A stretch of DNA of 64,000 nucleotides from Lysobacter terrestris (GTDB lineage: Bacteria; Pseudomonadota; Gammaproteobacteria; Xanthomonadales; Xanthomonadaceae), in the NCBI RefSeq assembly GCF_014489475.1, contig NZ_CP060820.1:806001-870000 (forward strand), written 5' to 3'. Positions 45,530 through 55,873 of the stretch are shown piece after piece. The translations under genes and the position numbers were made by a program. The notes below the pieces were generated by a model. It saw nothing but the letters and a program-made list of their open reading frames with translations, was not told the origin of the DNA and did no database searches. How positions within the stretch are numbered: position 1 is the first letter of the stretch; every line of letters starts with the position of its first letter.

Positions 45530-48445
45530 ATGAAAGCCCACGGAACGCCCGCATGCCGGGCGTGGTTCGGCGTCCTCTCCGTTTTCGCGCTGCTGCTCGC
45601 GGCACCCGCGGTGCTGGCGGCGGGGCCGGGGTGCGCCACGCCTGAGGCCAACATCAATCCCGGATCGTTGACCATCGGCGACTTCAAGCCGCTGTCCGGC
45701 GGCGGCTGGGCCCTCAATCCGGTCACCGTCAACGGCCAGTCGTCCAAGCCCAATGCGAACCAGGGCGGCCTGTTCCAGTGGTCGTTCGTGGGCACGTCGC
45801 TCGGCACCCTGGCCAACGCCAACGCGGCGCAGGCCCAGTTCACGCCACCCGACGTCACCGCCACCACGCAGGTCGTGCTGCGCCTGACCGTAACCGTCAG
45901 CGGATGCCCCGGCAGCGACTCCGAGGACATCACGATCACGATCACCAACGCGCACGACGAGGTGATCAATACGCCGCCGCACGCGGTGCCGACGGCCACC
46001 CCCGCGGCAGCGTCCGAAGGCACCCTCGTGACCCTGGATGGCAGCGCCTCCTGGGATGCGCAGGGCCCCATCGCGAGCTACGCCTGGGCGCAGACCGGCG
46101 GCCCGGCGGTCACGCTGCAGGCGACGGCCAATCCCGCGATCAGGACCTTCGTCGCGCCGAACTTCAGCGCCGACACCAACCTCACCTTCCAGCTGACCGT
46201 CTCCGACGGCACGCTGTCGAATTCGGCGGTCACCTACGTCAACGTCACCTGGACCAACGATCCACCGGTCGCGGCGCTGGCGTGTCCCGCCGCCACGGGG
46301 TATTTCGACGTGGACGAAGGCGCCGCCTTCACCTTCGACGGCAGCGCGTCGCACGACAGCGACGACGGCATCGCGAGCTATGCCTGGAAGCAGGAAGTCG
46401 GCCTGCCGGAAGTCCCCGGCGTGGGCGACTGGAACACCGCCACCGGCAGCTTCACCGTGCCGGCGCTGGGCTACGGCCAGACCGGCCTGGTCCCGTTCAC
46501 GCTGACCGTCACCGATCACGCCGGCGCGAAGTCCAGCGCGAGCTGCGCGCTGCTCATCAACGACATCACCGCGCCATCGATCTCGGTGCCGTCGGACCTC
46601 GTCGCCGAAGCGACGTCCGCAACCGGCGCGATCGTCGGTGCGGCCGAGGGCTATGACGTCTCCGCCTTCGACGCCGTCGCCGGCGGGCTGCCGCTGGTCA
46701 ACACCAGCGAATACTTCCTGTGCGAACCGGCGCCGAACACCCTGTTCGCCCTGGACGCGGTGACGCCGGTGCTGTGCCGCGCCTGGGACGCGTCGGGCAA
46801 CGAGGCCAGCGCCGGGTTCTCGGTCAGCGTGGTGGATACCACCGCGCCGACCATCAGCGTGCCGCTGTCGTTCGCGGTCGAAGCCACCGGGCCCGATGGC
46901 GCCGCCGCCGACTACGTCGCCAAGTCGGACGACATCGTCGATGGCGAACGCGATGCGCTGTGTGTTCCCGCTTCCGGGCACGTGTTCCCGATCAATACGC
47001 CCGGCCCGACCACCACGGTCGATTGCGATGCCAGCGACGCGCACGGCAACCAGGCCGACACGCAATCCTTCACCGTCGCCGTGCACGACACCACGCCGCC
47101 CGCGTTCGATCCCGATACGGTCAGCGCCGACCTCGTGGCCGAAGCGACGTCGCCGGCCGGCGCGTCGGTGAGCTTCGCGCTGCCGTCGGCCAACGACCTC
47201 GTCGACCTGGGCAACGTGCAGGTCGCGTGCGTGCCGGCCTCGCCGCACGTGTTCCCGCTGGGCGCGACGACGGTGCAATGCGACGCCACCGATACGCGCG
47301 GCAACAGCACGGCGGACGATGATCCCAGCGACGCGACGCCAGGCACGTCGGCCACGTTCAAGGTCACCGTCGAGGACACGACGCCGCCTACGCTGGGGGC
47401 CGTATCGGACCGGACGCTGGAAGCCCTGTCGGCCGCAGGCGCGCCGTTCGCGTACACCGCGCCCGCCGCCACGGACCTGGTCGATGGCGACCGTCCCGTG
47501 ACGTGCAGCGAGTCGCCCGCCCTGCTCGCGGCCGGCGTGTTCCCGCTCGGCACCACCACGGTCACCTGCAGCGCCAGCGATACGCGCGGCAATACGGCGT
47601 CTACCGCCTTCGCGGTGAAGGTCGTCGATACCACGCCACCGACGCTGTCGTTGCCCGGCAACCTGGTCGAAGAAGCCACCGGCCCCTTGGGTGCCGCCGT
47701 CAGCTTCAGCGTCTCCGCCAGCGATCTGGTGGATGCGAGCGTGCTGCTCGTGTGCTCGGCCCATTCCGGCGACACGTTCGCCCTGGGTACGACCACGGTG
47801 ACCTGCACCGGCACCGACGACGCGGGCAACAGCGCCAGCGGCAGCTTCGCCGTCACCGTGCGCGACACCACGGCGCCGGCGATCGCCGCGCACGACGACG
47901 TCACCGCATTCGCCACCGCCAACTCGGCCGCGACGGTGAGCTACAGCCTGCCGACCGCGACCGACCTGGTCGACGGCAGCGTGGCGGTCACCTGCACGCC
48001 GCCGTCGGGCAGCAGCTTCAACGTCGGCAGCACCACGGTGACCTGCAGCGCGCAGGACAGCCGCGGCAACGCGGCGACGCGCACGTTCGCGGTGATCGTC
48101 AGCTACAACTTCAACGGCTTCTTCCAACCGATCGACAACGCGCCCGCGCTCAACACGGTCAAGGCCGGCAGCGCGGTACCGGTGAAGTTCAGCCTCGGCG
48201 GCAACCAGGGCATGAACATCTTCCAGTCCACCCCGGCCTCCGGCGTGATCGCCTGCGGCGCGACGGAAGGCGACGCCATCGAGGAGACCGTCACTGCCGG
48301 CAGCAGCAGCCTGCAGTACGACGCCGGCACGGGCCAGTACATCTACGTGTGGAAGACCGAGAAGACCTGGGTCGGCCAGTGCCGGATCCTGCAGGTCAAG
48401 CTCAAGGATGGCCGCAGCAGGACGGCGCTGTTCAAGTTCAAGTAA
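45530..48445 (+). CDS. Large secreted protein with PKD and HYR repeats
   Basis: A 971-residue exported protein. Signal peptide MKAHGTPACRAWFGVLSVFALLLAAPAVLAAGPG; cleavage likely near residue 30. Then PKD-like domains at about 150-235 and 243-342 (each with DGSAS), six HYR-type modules starting near 344, 433, 519, 614, 699 and 777, each opening with a D-(T/I)-T-(A/P)-P motif, and a C-terminal PxKF-type domain from about 859 (NTVKAGSAVPVKFSLGGNQG to the last residues RTALFKFK). Such Ig-like repeats serve in adhesion or surface display; no catalytic motif is seen. Preceded by AGGGGAA. Route of export unknown; the adjacent xps cluster is a possible but unproven link. Confidence 0.88.
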   Translation: MKAHGTPACRAWFGVLSVFALLLAAPAVLAAGPGCATPEANINPGSLTIGDFKPLSGGGWALNPVTVNGQSSKPNANQGGLFQWSFVGTSLGTLANANAAQAQFTPPDVTATTQVVLRLTVTVSGCPGSDSEDITITITNAHDEVINTPPHAVPTATPAAASEGTLVTLDGSASWDAQGPIASYAWAQTGGPAVTLQATANPAIRTFVAPNFSADTNLTFQLTVSDGTLSNSAVTYVNVTWTNDPPVAALACPAATGYFDVDEGAAFTFDGSASHDSDDGIASYAWKQEVGLPEVPGVGDWNTATGSFTVPALGYGQTGLVPFTLTVTDHAGAKSSASCALLINDITAPSISVPSDLVAEATSATGAIVGAAEGYDVSAFDAVAGGLPLVNTSEYFLCEPAPNTLFALDAVTPVLCRAWDASGNEASAGFSVSVVDTTAPTISVPLSFAVEATGPDGAAADYVAKSDDIVDGERDALCVPASGHVFPINTPGPTTTVDCDASDAHGNQADTQSFTVAVHDTTPPAFDPDTVSADLVAEATSPAGASVSFALPSANDLVDLGNVQVACVPASPHVFPLGATTVQCDATDTRGNSTADDDPSDATPGTSATFKVTVEDTTPPTLGAVSDRTLEALSAAGAPFAYTAPAATDLVDGDRPVTCSESPALLAAGVFPLGTTTVTCSASDTRGNTASTAFAVKVVDTTPPTLSLPGNLVEEATGPLGAAVSFSVSASDLVDASVLLVCSAHSGDTFALGTTTVTCTGTDDAGNSASGSFAVTVRDTTAPAIAAHDDVTAFATANSAATVSYSLPTATDLVDGSVAVTCTPPSGSSFNVGSTTVTCSAQDSRGNAATRTFAVIVSYNFNGFFQPIDNAPALNTVKAGSAVPVKFSLGGNQGMNIFQSTPASGVIACGATEGDAIEETVTAGSSSLQYDAGTGQYIYVWKTEKTWVGQCRILQVKLKDGRSRTALFKFK

Positions 48446-48463
48446 TCCGCACCAACAGTGCGT

Positions 48464-48502
48464 AAACGGGAAAGCCTGGCCAGTGGCCAGGCTTTCCCGT
48501 TT
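48464..48502. terminator. Bidirectional terminator between PKD protein and purL
   Basis: Perfect 18-bp stem (48464-48481 with 48485-48502), loop AGT, outermost bases AAACGGGAAA. Both strands end in TTT after the stem, and the genes on either side converge here, so it should stop transcription from both sides. Confidence 0.85.
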
Positions 48503-48540
48503 CACGGTGCGTCGAAACGACGACGCGGATCCGCGTCGCC

Positions 48541-51500
48541 TCAGCCGATCCACACCCGCGCGTTGCGGAACATGCGCTGCCACGGCGACTCGTCCGTCGC
48601 CGACGCGTCGCGCCAATCGCGCGGCGCCCAGCTGAAGTTGGCGTTGCGCAGGGTGCGTTCCGGATGCGGCATCAGGATGGTGACGCGGCCGTCGTCGCTG
48701 CACACGCCGGCGATGGCATTCGCCGAGCCGTTCGGATTGGCCGGATAGCTCGTCGCCAGGCTGCCGTCGCCGTTGATGTAGTTCAGCGCGACCGCGACGC
48801 GACCGGCATCGCCGGTGGCCTCGAACGAAGCGCGGCCTTCACCGTGCGCGACCGCCACCGGGATGCGCGAACCCTGCATGCCGGCGAGGAACAGCGACGG
48901 CGAGTCGGCGACTTCCAGCAGGGCCACGCGGCCTTCGTACTGCTCGCTGGCGTTGCGCAGGAACTGCGGGAAGTGCTCCGCGCCCGGGATCAGGTCCTTG
49001 AGCTGCGACAGCATCTGGCAGCCGTTGCACACGCCCAGCGCGAACGTGCCGTTGCGCTGGAAGAACGTGGTGAAGGCATCGCGCAACGCCGCACGCTCCA
49101 GCACCGAGGTCGCCCAGCCGCGGCCCGCGCCGAGCACGTCGCCGTAGCTGAAACCGCCGCAGGCGACGAAGCCGGCGAAGTCGTCGAGCTGGAAGCGGCC
49201 GTTGATCAGGTCGCTCATGTGCACGTCGAACGCTTCGAAGCCGGCACGGTCGAACGCGTACGCGGTCTCGACCTGGCTGTTGACGCCCTGCTCGCGCAGG
49301 ATCGCCACCTTCGGACGGACACCCGTGTTGATGAACGGTGCGGCGATGTCTTCGCTGGCGTCGAAACCGAGCTTCGGCTTCAGGCCCGGCGCGGCGAAAT
49401 CGCGCGCCGCGGCGCGTTCCTGGTCGGCGGCTTCCGGGTTGTCGCGCAGCTTCTGCATCGCGTGCGTGACCGACCACCAGGCGTCGAACAGCTCGTCCCA
49501 GCGCCATTCCGCCAGCGTGTCGCCGTCCTGGCGCACGCGGATCGTCGGCGCCGTGGTCGGCTTGGCGATGCGCTGCGCGCAATCGATCAGGCCGTGGCGG
49601 GCGACGAGGTCGGCGAATTCGGCGCGGTCCTCGGTCGCGATCTGCACGACCGCGCCCAGCTCCTCGTTGAACAGCGTGCGCAGCGGATCGTTGGCGCGAT
49701 CGTCGCCCCAGCCGTCGAGGTCGATGTCGAGGCCGACGTGCGAGGCGAACGCCATTTCGCACAGCGCCGCGAACGCGCCGCCGTCGCTGCGGTCGTGGTA
49801 CGCGCGCAGCAGGCCATGGCTGCGCGCATCACGGATCAGTTCGAAGAACGCACGCAGGCGCTGCGGATCGTCGAGGTCGGGCACCGCCGGATCGTCGCGG
49901 TCGGAGGAACGGCCGGCGAACGCCGGCAGTTCGTTGCCGCCGGCTTCCGGGAAACATTGCGCCAGGATCGAGCCGCCCATGCGTTGGCGACCGGCGCCCA
50001 GGCCGAGCAGCCACAGTTCGGAGTCGTCCTCGCGCGCGAGCAGCGGGGTCAGCTGGCCGCGCACGTCGGTGACCGGCGCGAAGGCGCTGACGATCAGCGA
50101 CACCGGCGACACCGACTTGTGCGCCTGGCCGTCGTCGTGCCATTGCGCCTGCATCGACAGCGAGTCCTTGCCGACCGGGATGCTGAGGTCCAGCGCCGGG
50201 CACAGTTCCATGCCCACCGCCTTGACCGCGTCGAACAGCAGCGCGTCCTCGCCCGGATGGCCGGCGGCGGCCATCCAGTTCGCCGAGAGCTTGATCCGGT
50301 CGAGCGATTCCACCGGCGCGGCGATCAGGTTGGTGATCGCCTCGCCCACGGCCATGCGCGCGGCCGCGGCGGCATCGAGCAGCGCCAGCGGGGTGCGCTC
50401 GCCGATCGCCATCGCCTCGCCCGCGTGGGTGTCGAAGCCGGCCAGGGTGATCGCGCAGTCGGCCACGGGCATCTGCCACGGGCCAACCAGCTGGTCGCGC
50501 GCGGTCAGGCCGCCGACGCTGCGATCACCGATCGTGATGAGGAACTGCTTGGAGGCGACGGTCGGGTGCGCGAGCACGCGCAGCGCGGCGTCGCGCAGGC
50601 CGATGCCCTGCCAATCCAGCGCCGGCCACGGTGCGGCGCCGGGGTGGGTGGTGTCGCGGTGCATCTTCGGCGGCTTGCCGAACAGCACGTCCATGGGGAA
50701 ATCGATCGGCCAGTCGCGGCCGGCTTCGCGCGCGTTCGCGACGGTGGCGCCGTAGCCGACGACCAGGTGCTCCTCCGCGGTCGCATGGCCGACCACCGCG
50801 AACGGACAGCGCTCGCGCTCGCACAGCGCGGCGAACTCGGCGACGCGCGCGGCCGGCAGGCCCAGCACGTAGCGTTCCTGCGATTCGTTGCACCACAGCT
50901 GCATCGGCGACAGCGACGGGTCGTCCTTGGGCACCTTGTCCAGGTCGATCACGCCACCGACGCCGGAGTCGTGCAGCAATTCGGGAATCGCGTTGGACAG
51001 GCCGCCCGCGCCGACGTCGTGCGCGCTGACGATCGGGTTGTCCTCGCCCATCGCAACGCACTGGTCGAGCACTTCCTGGCAGCGGCGTTCCATTTCCGGG
51101 TTGTCGCGCTGCACGCTGGCGAAATCGAGTTCTTCCGCGCTCTCGCCCGAGGCGACCGAGCTGGCGGCGCCGCCGCCCAGGCCGATCAGCATGGCCGGAC
51201 CGCCGAGCACGACCACCGCATCGCCCGGGCGCAGCGAATGCTTCTGCACCTGGATCCGGTCCATCGCACCGAGACCGCCGGCGAGCATGATCGGCTTGTC
51301 GTAGGCGCGCGCGTGGCTGCCTTCGTCGAGCTCGAAACTGCGGAAGTAGCCGGTCAGGTTCGGCCGGCCGAATTCGTTGTTGAACGCGGCGCCGCCGAGC
51401 GGGCCGTCGAGCATGATTTCCAGCGCCGGGGCCATGCGCGGGTTCAACGAACGGTTGGTTTCCCACGGCTGCGGCAGCGTCGGGATGCGCAGGTGCGAGA

Positions 51501-52506
51501 CCGAGAAGCCGCTGAGGCCGGCCTTGGGGCGGCCGCCACGGCCGGTCGCGCCTTCGTCGCGGATCTCGCCGCCGTTGCCGGTGCTCGCGCCCGGAAAAGG
51601 CGCGATCGCGGTGGGGTGGTTGTGGGTCTCGACCTTGATGCAGAACGCCGACGGCTGTTCGGCTTCGCTTGCGTACGCCTGCGTGCCCGGCTGCGGACGG
51701 AAGCGGCGCGCCGGGTAGCCCTCAACCACCGCGGCGTTGTCGCTGTACGCGGACAGCGTGTACTGCGGCGTGGTCGCGTGGGTGTTCTTGATCATCTTGA
51801 ACAGCGACAGGGGCCGATCGCTCTTATCGAGCATGTTGCGGCCGTCCAGCGTCCACGATGCGTTGAAGATCTTGTGCCGGCAGTGCTCGGAGTTCGCCTG
51901 CGCGAACATCATCAGCTCGACGTCGGAGGGATCGCGGCCGAGCGCGGCGTAGCGCTCGCGCAGGTAGGCGATCTCGTCATCGGCCAGGGCGAGGCCGAGG
52001 CGGCCGTTGGCGGCCTCCAGCGTGGCCAGCGGGATGCGTTCGAGTTCGCCGCGCGCGGGGGCGGCGAACAGCGCGGCCGCGTCGTCGCGGGCGGCCAGCA
52101 ACGACTGGGTCATCGGGTCGTGCAGCAGCTTGGCCAGCGCGCCCTGGGTCGGCGCATCGCCGGGCCAGCCGGCGAGGTCGTAGCGCAGGCCGCGTTCGAC
52201 GCGCTTCACCGGTTGCCCGGCGCCCTGCAGCAGCTCGGTCGCCTTGCTCGCCCACGGCGACAGGGTGCCCAGGCGCGGGGTGACGTAGCGCGAGACGGCA
52301 CCGGCGGCGCGCGGAGCTTCGTCGAACCCGCCCTGCAGGATGCGCGCGAGCGTGGCGGCGTCGGGCTGGGCGCTGGCTTCGGGGACGACCCAATAGGTCC
52401 ACCAGGCGCCGAGCAGGCGCAGGTCGGGATGGACGGCTTGGAGGCGGGCTTGCAGGCGTTCGCGGCGGAACGAAGACAGGGCGGATGCGCCCTCGAGGAC
52501 CATCAT
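48541..52506 (-). CDS. purL: PurL, phosphoribosylformylglycinamidine synthase (large form)
   Basis: Fourth step of purine synthesis, using glutamine. The 1321-residue product is the single-chain form: linker and N-domain, AIR-synthetase-like domains with [47 protein letters not shown], and a C-terminal glutaminase with nucleophile in [13 protein letters not shown] and LMPHPERTL. Start taken at [18 protein letters not shown] (52506), the first of two tandem ATGs. Convergent with the PKD gene through a perfect terminator; dsbC lies upstream. Confidence 0.97.
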   Translation of the reverse strand: MMVLEGASALSSFRRERLQARLQAVHPDLRLLGAWWTYWVVPEASAQPDAATLARILQGGFDEAPRAAGAVSRYVTPRLGTLSPWASKATELLQGAGQPVKRVERGLRYDLAGWPGDAPTQGALAKLLHDPMTQSLLAARDDAAALFAAPARGELERIPLATLEAANGRLGLALADDEIAYLRERYAALGRDPSDVELMMFAQANSEHCRHKIFNASWTLDGRNMLDKSDRPLSLFKMIKNTHATTPQYTLSAYSDNAAVVEGYPARRFRPQPGTQAYASEAEQPSAFCIKVETHNHPTAIAPFPGASTGNGGEIRDEGATGRGGRPKAGLSGFSVSHLRIPTLPQPWETNRSLNPRMAPALEIMLDGPLGGAAFNNEFGRPNLTGYFRSFELDEGSHARAYDKPIMLAGGLGAMDRIQVQKHSLRPGDAVVVLGGPAMLIGLGGGAASSVASGESAEELDFASVQRDNPEMERRCQEVLDQCVAMGEDNPIVSAHDVGAGGLSNAIPELLHDSGVGGVIDLDKVPKDDPSLSPMQLWCNESQERYVLGLPAARVAEFAALCERERCPFAVVGHATAEEHLVVGYGATVANAREAGRDWPIDFPMDVLFGKPPKMHRDTTHPGAAPWPALDWQGIGLRDAALRVLAHPTVASKQFLITIGDRSVGGLTARDQLVGPWQMPVADCAITLAGFDTHAGEAMAIGERTPLALLDAAAAARMAVGEAITNLIAAPVESLDRIKLSANWMAAAGHPGEDALLFDAVKAVGMELCPALDLSIPVGKDSLSMQAQWHDDGQAHKSVSPVSLIVSAFAPVTDVRGQLTPLLAREDDSELWLLGLGAGRQRMGGSILAQCFPEAGGNELPAFAGRSSDRDDPAVPDLDDPQRLRAFFELIRDARSHGLLRAYHDRSDGGAFAALCEMAFASHVGLDIDLDGWGDDRANDPLRTLFNEELGAVVQIATEDRAEFADLVARHGLIDCAQRIAKPTTAPTIRVRQDGDTLAEWRWDELFDAWWSVTHAMQKLRDNPEAADQERAAARDFAAPGLKPKLGFDASEDIAAPFINTGVRPKVAILREQGVNSQVETAYAFDRAGFEAFDVHMSDLINGRFQLDDFAGFVACGGFSYGDVLGAGRGWATSVLERAALRDAFTTFFQRNGTFALGVCNGCQMLSQLKDLIPGAEHFPQFLRNASEQYEGRVALLEVADSPSLFLAGMQGSRIPVAVAHGEGRASFEATGDAGRVAVALNYINGDGSLATSYPANPNGSANAIAGVCSDDGRVTILMPHPERTLRNANFSWAPRDWRDASATDESPWQRMFRNARVWIG

Positions 52507-52661
52507 GTCCGGGGAACCGTGGGGTACGGGCCGGCTATTGTAGCCGCCCGCGGCGAACCCCGAGCACCGGCGTCGTCGAAGCCGCGCGCGCGGCCGACGG
52601 AAACAGGCGGCCGAGCCTTTGATTACGTACACCGCCTTGACTGGCCGCCAATCCCAAAACG

Positions 52662-52687
52662 AAAACGGAGGCCGAAGCCTCCGTTTT
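52662..52687 (-). terminator. Terminator after the dsbC-like gene
   Basis: Perfect 11-bp stem AAAACGGAGGC/GCCTCCGTTTT with a 4-nt loop (TTCG on the minus strand), followed by CGTTTTGGG. A textbook intrinsic terminator placed 30 nt past the dsbC-like stop and upstream of purL. Confidence 0.85.
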
Positions 52688-52716
52688 CCCGGACTGCGGG
52701 CCATCCGTCTTCCGGA

Positions 52717-53601
52717 TCAGCCGCCCGTGGCCGCCACCGGGTCCGTCGCACCGGCCGGCGCGGCTTCGCCGCCCTGCGCCAGCTTGTCGAGCGCCTCGCG
52801 CAGGCGCTGCGGCGGCAGGTAGCCGCCGACGGTGGAGCCGTCCTCGGCGATGATCATCGGCGTGCCGGTCAGGCCGGCGCGCTGGCCGATGTCGTACTGC
52901 ATGCTCACCGTGTTCTTGCAGTCGCGGGCCGGCACCGGGCGGTCGTTCTTGGCGTCGGTCAGCGCCTTCTTGCGGTCCGGCGCGCACCACACCGAGATCA
53001 TTTTCTTGTGGTCCTCGCTGCCGATGCCCATGCGCGGGAACGCCATGTACTGGATGGCGATGCCCTGGCGGTTGTATTCGGCGATCTCGCTGTGGAGCTT
53101 GCGGCAGTAGCCGCATTCGACGTCGGTGAAGATCGACACCGTGTACTTCGGGTTCGGCGGCGCGAACACGATGCGCTCGCTGACCGGGATGGCCTTGATC
53201 AGGTCCTTGCGGATCGCCGCGAGCGACTGCTCGCTCAGGTCCGTCTTCGTCGTCGTGTCGTACAACGCGCCCTGCGGGCCGGGCAGGAACAGGTAACGGC
53301 CGTCGTCGCTCACGTACACGACCTGGCCCTGCACGATCGCCTCACGGAAACCGGGGATCGGCGCCGCGCGGACCTTGTCGATCTCCACGCGCGGATTCAG
53401 CGAGCGCACGGCCGCGATCGCGCGCGCCTCGGGCGTATTGGCCGCGGCGTTGGGGGCGCGGCCGGTGACGATCGGCGCCGCCTTGTTGGCGCTGGCGGCC
53501 TGCGCACCCGGCGCTTTCGCGACATCGCCTCCCGACTGCGGCCCCTGCGCGCATGCCGACAGGCTGATCGCACCCAGCAGGGCAAATAGAACTCGCTTCA
53601 T
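52717..53601 (-). CDS. DsbC-like thiol:disulfide isomerase, predicted lipoprotein
   Basis: Periplasmic disulfide isomerase/reductase of the DsbC/DsbG family. The 294-residue product has a signal with lipobox LSAC (Cys17), a low-complexity linker, the N-terminal cystatin-like dimerisation domain (about 60-140), and a thioredoxin fold with active site CGYC at 163-166 in FTDVECGYCRKLH and the cis-Pro loop TGTPMI. A second Cys pair (WCAPDRKK...DCKN) matches the structural disulfide of DsbC. Unusual point: a lipid-anchor signal, whereas E. coli DsbC is soluble. It may assist folding of secreted proteins. Confidence 0.88.
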   Translation of the reverse strand: MKRVLFALLGAISLSACAQGPQSGGDVAKAPGAQAASANKAAPIVTGRAPNAAANTPEARAIAAVRSLNPRVEIDKVRAAPIPGFREAIVQGQVVYVSDDGRYLFLPGPQGALYDTTTKTDLSEQSLAAIRKDLIKAIPVSERIVFAPPNPKYTVSIFTDVECGYCRKLHSEIAEYNRQGIAIQYMAFPRMGIGSEDHKKMISVWCAPDRKKALTDAKNDRPVPARDCKNTVSMQYDIGQRAGLTGTPMIIAEDGSTVGGYLPPQRLREALDKLAQGGEAAPAGATDPVAATGG

Positions 53602-53867
53602 GGAAATCCTTGCGTGAGGTAGCCGGACGGAATTGGATCGTCCGCACCGGCGTGGAGTTCCGCGATTGTCGCATGGGCACGACGGGCGGCACGGGAGGCG
53701 GGGATGGGCGGTTCGGGGATTGGGTCACGGATGTGGCCAATGGATGTTCTCGGCAACATCGGGGGATTGAATGTCGTCGTCGCCATTTTTGGCGCGGTCA
53801 AGGCTTGGGATCGCCGGGCTGGGCATTCATGGTCGCGTTCGCGGTGCCACTTGATGCCATCGCCTTG
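53602..53867. other. Intergenic region between the dsbC-like gene and repeat copy B
   Basis: No gene is supported. Short open frames run through it on both strands but continue into the adjacent repeat and have no ribosome site or homologous motif. The dsbC promoter should lie here; no convincing hexamers were identified. Confidence 0.5.
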
Positions 53868-53966
53868 CCGTCCCTGGCGCGACTTAATCGGCTTCGGATC
53901 GTCCGGCCCGGCCATGGCCGGGCGTTCGGCAGGCCCACGCGGCAGTGCCGCGTAAGCGGGCCTGCC
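53868..53966 (-). repeat. Two-hairpin repeat, copy B (abuts the xerD stop)
   Basis: Begins at the base after the xerD TGA. Hairpin 1 has 9-bp outer arms GGCAGGCCC/GGGCCTGCC with inner CGCGGCA/TGCCGCG; hairpin 2 is GCCCGGCCATGGCCGGGC. It ends with GGACGATCCGAAGCC and TCGCGCCAGGGACGGC. Confidence 0.9.
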
Positions 53967-54920
53967 TCACCCTCTCGGGTGGTGTTTGGCGTGGAGGTGC
54001 TTGAGCTGCTCGCGCGCCACCAGCGTGTAGATCTGCGTCGTCGACAGCGAGCTGTGGCCGAGCAGCATCTGCAGCGCGCGCAGGTCGGCGCCGTGGTTGA
54101 GCAGGTGGGTGGCGAAACTGTGGCGCAGGCCGTGCGGGCTGATCTTCGCCGGGTCGATCCCGGCCGCGCCGGCGTAACGCTTCACCAGCTGCCAGAACTG
54201 CTGCCGCGTCGGCGCCTCGCCGCTGGCGCCGATGAACAACGGCGCCAATGCGCGCTTGCCGGCGAGTTGCGGGCGCGCGTCCGCGAGGTAGCGTTCGAGC
54301 CAGTGCTGCGCCTCCTCCCCCAGCGGCACCAGCCGCTCCTTGCTGCCCTTGCCGGTCACGCGCAGCACGCCCTGGCGCAGGTTGACCGCGGTCGCGGGCA
54401 GGTTGACCAGTTCGCTCACGCGCAGGCCACAGGCGTACATCAGTTCGAACATCGCGCGATCGCGCAGGCCCAGCGGCGTGGTGGCATCGGGCGCACCGAG
54501 CAACGCATCGATCTGGCTTTCGCCCAGGGCCTTGGGCAGCGAGCGCGGCAACCGCGGCGGATCGAGCAACGCAGTGGGATCGTCGCCGCGCGCGCCGCTG
54601 CGCACGCGATGGGCGAAGAAGGCGCGCAGCGCCGACAGCAGGCGCGCATTGCTGCGCGGCGAGTAGTCGCTACGGCTGCGCCAGGCGAGGTAGTCGAACA
54701 GCGCGGCGCGATCGGCCATCGGCAGGCCGCCGTCGCGGCCTTCGCGCCAGCGCGCGATGCCTTCGAGGTCGCGCCGGTAGCTGTCCAGCGTCTGCCGCGA
54801 CAGCCCGCTTTCCGCCCAGATCGCATCGAGGAACGCCGCGATCGCGGCGGCATCGGCCTCGGGCACCGGCGGCAGGGCCATGGCCTGCGTGCGGCGTTCG
54901 GCGGGCGTGTGCGGACTCAT
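53967..54920 (-). CDS. xerD: XerD, site-specific tyrosine recombinase
   Basis: Works with XerC at dif to resolve chromosome dimers. The 317-residue product contains the complete catalytic set: R167 (CGLRVSEL), K191, H263 and R266 (HGLRHSFA), H289 (LGHSSL), nucleophile Y298 (STTQIYTLV). N-terminal SAM-like domain ([23 protein letters not shown]) precedes it. It is about 20 residues longer than E. coli XerD; the ATG at 54881 ([10 protein letters not shown]) is an alternative start. Divergent from the RDD gene with 24 nt between starts. Confidence 0.95.
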   Translation of the reverse strand: MSPHTPAERRTQAMALPPVPEADAAAIAAFLDAIWAESGLSRQTLDSYRRDLEGIARWREGRDGGLPMADRAALFDYLAWRSRSDYSPRSNARLLSALRAFFAHRVRSGARGDDPTALLDPPRLPRSLPKALGESQIDALLGAPDATTPLGLRDRAMFELMYACGLRVSELVNLPATAVNLRQGVLRVTGKGSKERLVPLGEEAQHWLERYLADARPQLAGKRALAPLFIGASGEAPTRQQFWQLVKRYAGAAGIDPAKISPHGLRHSFATHLLNHGADLRALQMLLGHSSLSTTQIYTLVAREQLKHLHAKHHPRG

Positions 54921-54944
54921 CGGCCAAGCTTATATGCTGATGCA

Positions 54945-55430
54945 ATGCCTTCCTCGACCAATGCCTCCCCGCAACCCTCGTCCACCCGGCCCGTCGCGCT
55001 GATCGGCTGGCGCCTGCTCGCGCTGTTCTACGACTTCTGGCCGGTCCTCGCGCTGTGGATGGTCGTGTCCACCGCGTTCACCCTGGGCTACACGTTCCTC
55101 GGCCATCACGACCCGCACCAGAACATCCCGCCTTACTCGCCGCTGGCGTGGGCGCTGTGGCTGAGCTGCTGGGTGGTCGCCGGCGTGTATGCGACGGTGA
55201 GCTGGCGCCGCGGCGGCCAGACGCTGGGCATGCGGCCGTGGCGCATCCGCGTGGTCACGGCGGACGGCAGCGCCGCGTCCTGGTCGACGCTGTGGGCGCG
55301 CTACGCGGTGGGAACGCTGTCGCTACTACTCGCCGGATCCGGGTTCTGGTGGGCGTGGCTGGATCGCGAGCGGCGCACCTGGCATGACCGGGCGAGCGGG
55401 ATGCGGGTGGTGCGGGTGGCGAAGCGGTAG
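54945..55430 (+). CDS. RDD family membrane protein
   Basis: A 161-residue membrane protein of the RDD family, named for conserved Arg-Asp-Asp residues; function is unresolved, transport-related roles are proposed. LIGWRLLALFYDFWPVLALWMVV begins the first membrane segment with the R..D motif, followed by a second segment (WALWLSCWVVAGVYATVSW), the typical GGQTLGMRPWRIRVV motif and a third segment. Start chosen at ATG 54945; it faces xerD. Confidence 0.88.
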   Translation: MPSSTNASPQPSSTRPVALIGWRLLALFYDFWPVLALWMVVSTAFTLGYTFLGHHDPHQNIPPYSPLAWALWLSCWVVAGVYATVSWRRGGQTLGMRPWRIRVVTADGSAASWSTLWARYAVGTLSLLLAGSGFWWAWLDRERRTWHDRASGMRVVRVAKR

Positions 55431-55761
55431 ACGGTCGTCGGGCGATGCTTCGCGACTCGAGGATTCAGCGAACGCCTTGGCGGCCAGTCGCGGTGGCGCC
55501 TCATTGTTCATGGCGACGCGTTGACCCTGCCGTCGCATGACTCCATCGCGTAGCCCGGGTAAGCGCAGCGCACCCGGGTGCCTTTCGCTGGCAGTCGCGC
55601 CTACGAAACCGGCAGCGCAATTAGGAAAGCGCCAGTTCACCGTCATCGCGCGCTGCGGCGCGTTCAGCCCTGTCGCCATGTCACCGCTGCCGTGGCGCGG
55701 CCGGGCGTTCGCGGCCGATGCCTACGCCGATAGGGCGGCCTCGCTTCCATCGCTGATCGGT
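55431..55761. other. Intergenic region between the RDD gene and repeat copy C, with repeat fragments
   Basis: No gene is supported. At 55551-55580 there is a hairpin GTAGCCCGGGT/ACCCGGG-type separated by AAGCGCAGCGC, resembling the short GTAGCCCGGxT repeats common in gammaproteobacteria. At about 55691-55740 a partial copy of the repeat C right half occurs (GGCCGGGCGTTCGCGGCCGA, then GCCGATAGGGC), suggesting an internal duplication. Confidence 0.55.
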
Positions 55762-55873
55762 TGCCATCCCTGGCGCGACGCTGCGGGCTTCGGATCGTCC
55801 TGCCCGCCCCATCCATGGCCGGGCGTTCGCGGCCGCAGCCGATGCCGATAGGGCATCGGCTAAGCGCGCACGC
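55762..55873 (-). repeat. Two-hairpin repeat, copy C (abuts the lptG stop)
   Basis: Lies directly after the lptG TGA. Hairpin 1 is AGCCGATGCC/GGCATCGGCT with a CTATC loop; hairpin 2 is the more degenerate CCCGGCCATGGATGGGGCGGG. Shared tail GGACGATCCGAAGCCCG and TCGCGCCAGGGATGGC. Longer than copies A and B by about 10 nt. Confidence 0.85.

Noticed and set aside
45482-48703. Long minus-strand frame over the PKD/HYR gene
   Set aside because: Antisense shadow, Arg/Gly-rich; the plus strand has a signal peptide, ordered PKD/HYR domains and a ribosome site.
48664-53589. Very long plus-strand open frame (about 1640 codons) over purL and dsbC
   Set aside because: Antisense shadow of PurL and the DsbC-like protein in high-GC DNA. 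Composition is dominated by Arg, Ala, Val, Gln, His and no domain is seen.
53704-53955. Small open frames between the dsbC-like gene and xerD
   Set aside because: They run into repeat copy B and have no ribosome site, so they are translations of repeats.
55537-55851. Small plus-strand open frame of about 104 codons after the RDD gene
   Set aside because: It spans repeat fragments and repeat copy C; composition is that of a repeat translation, with no motif.
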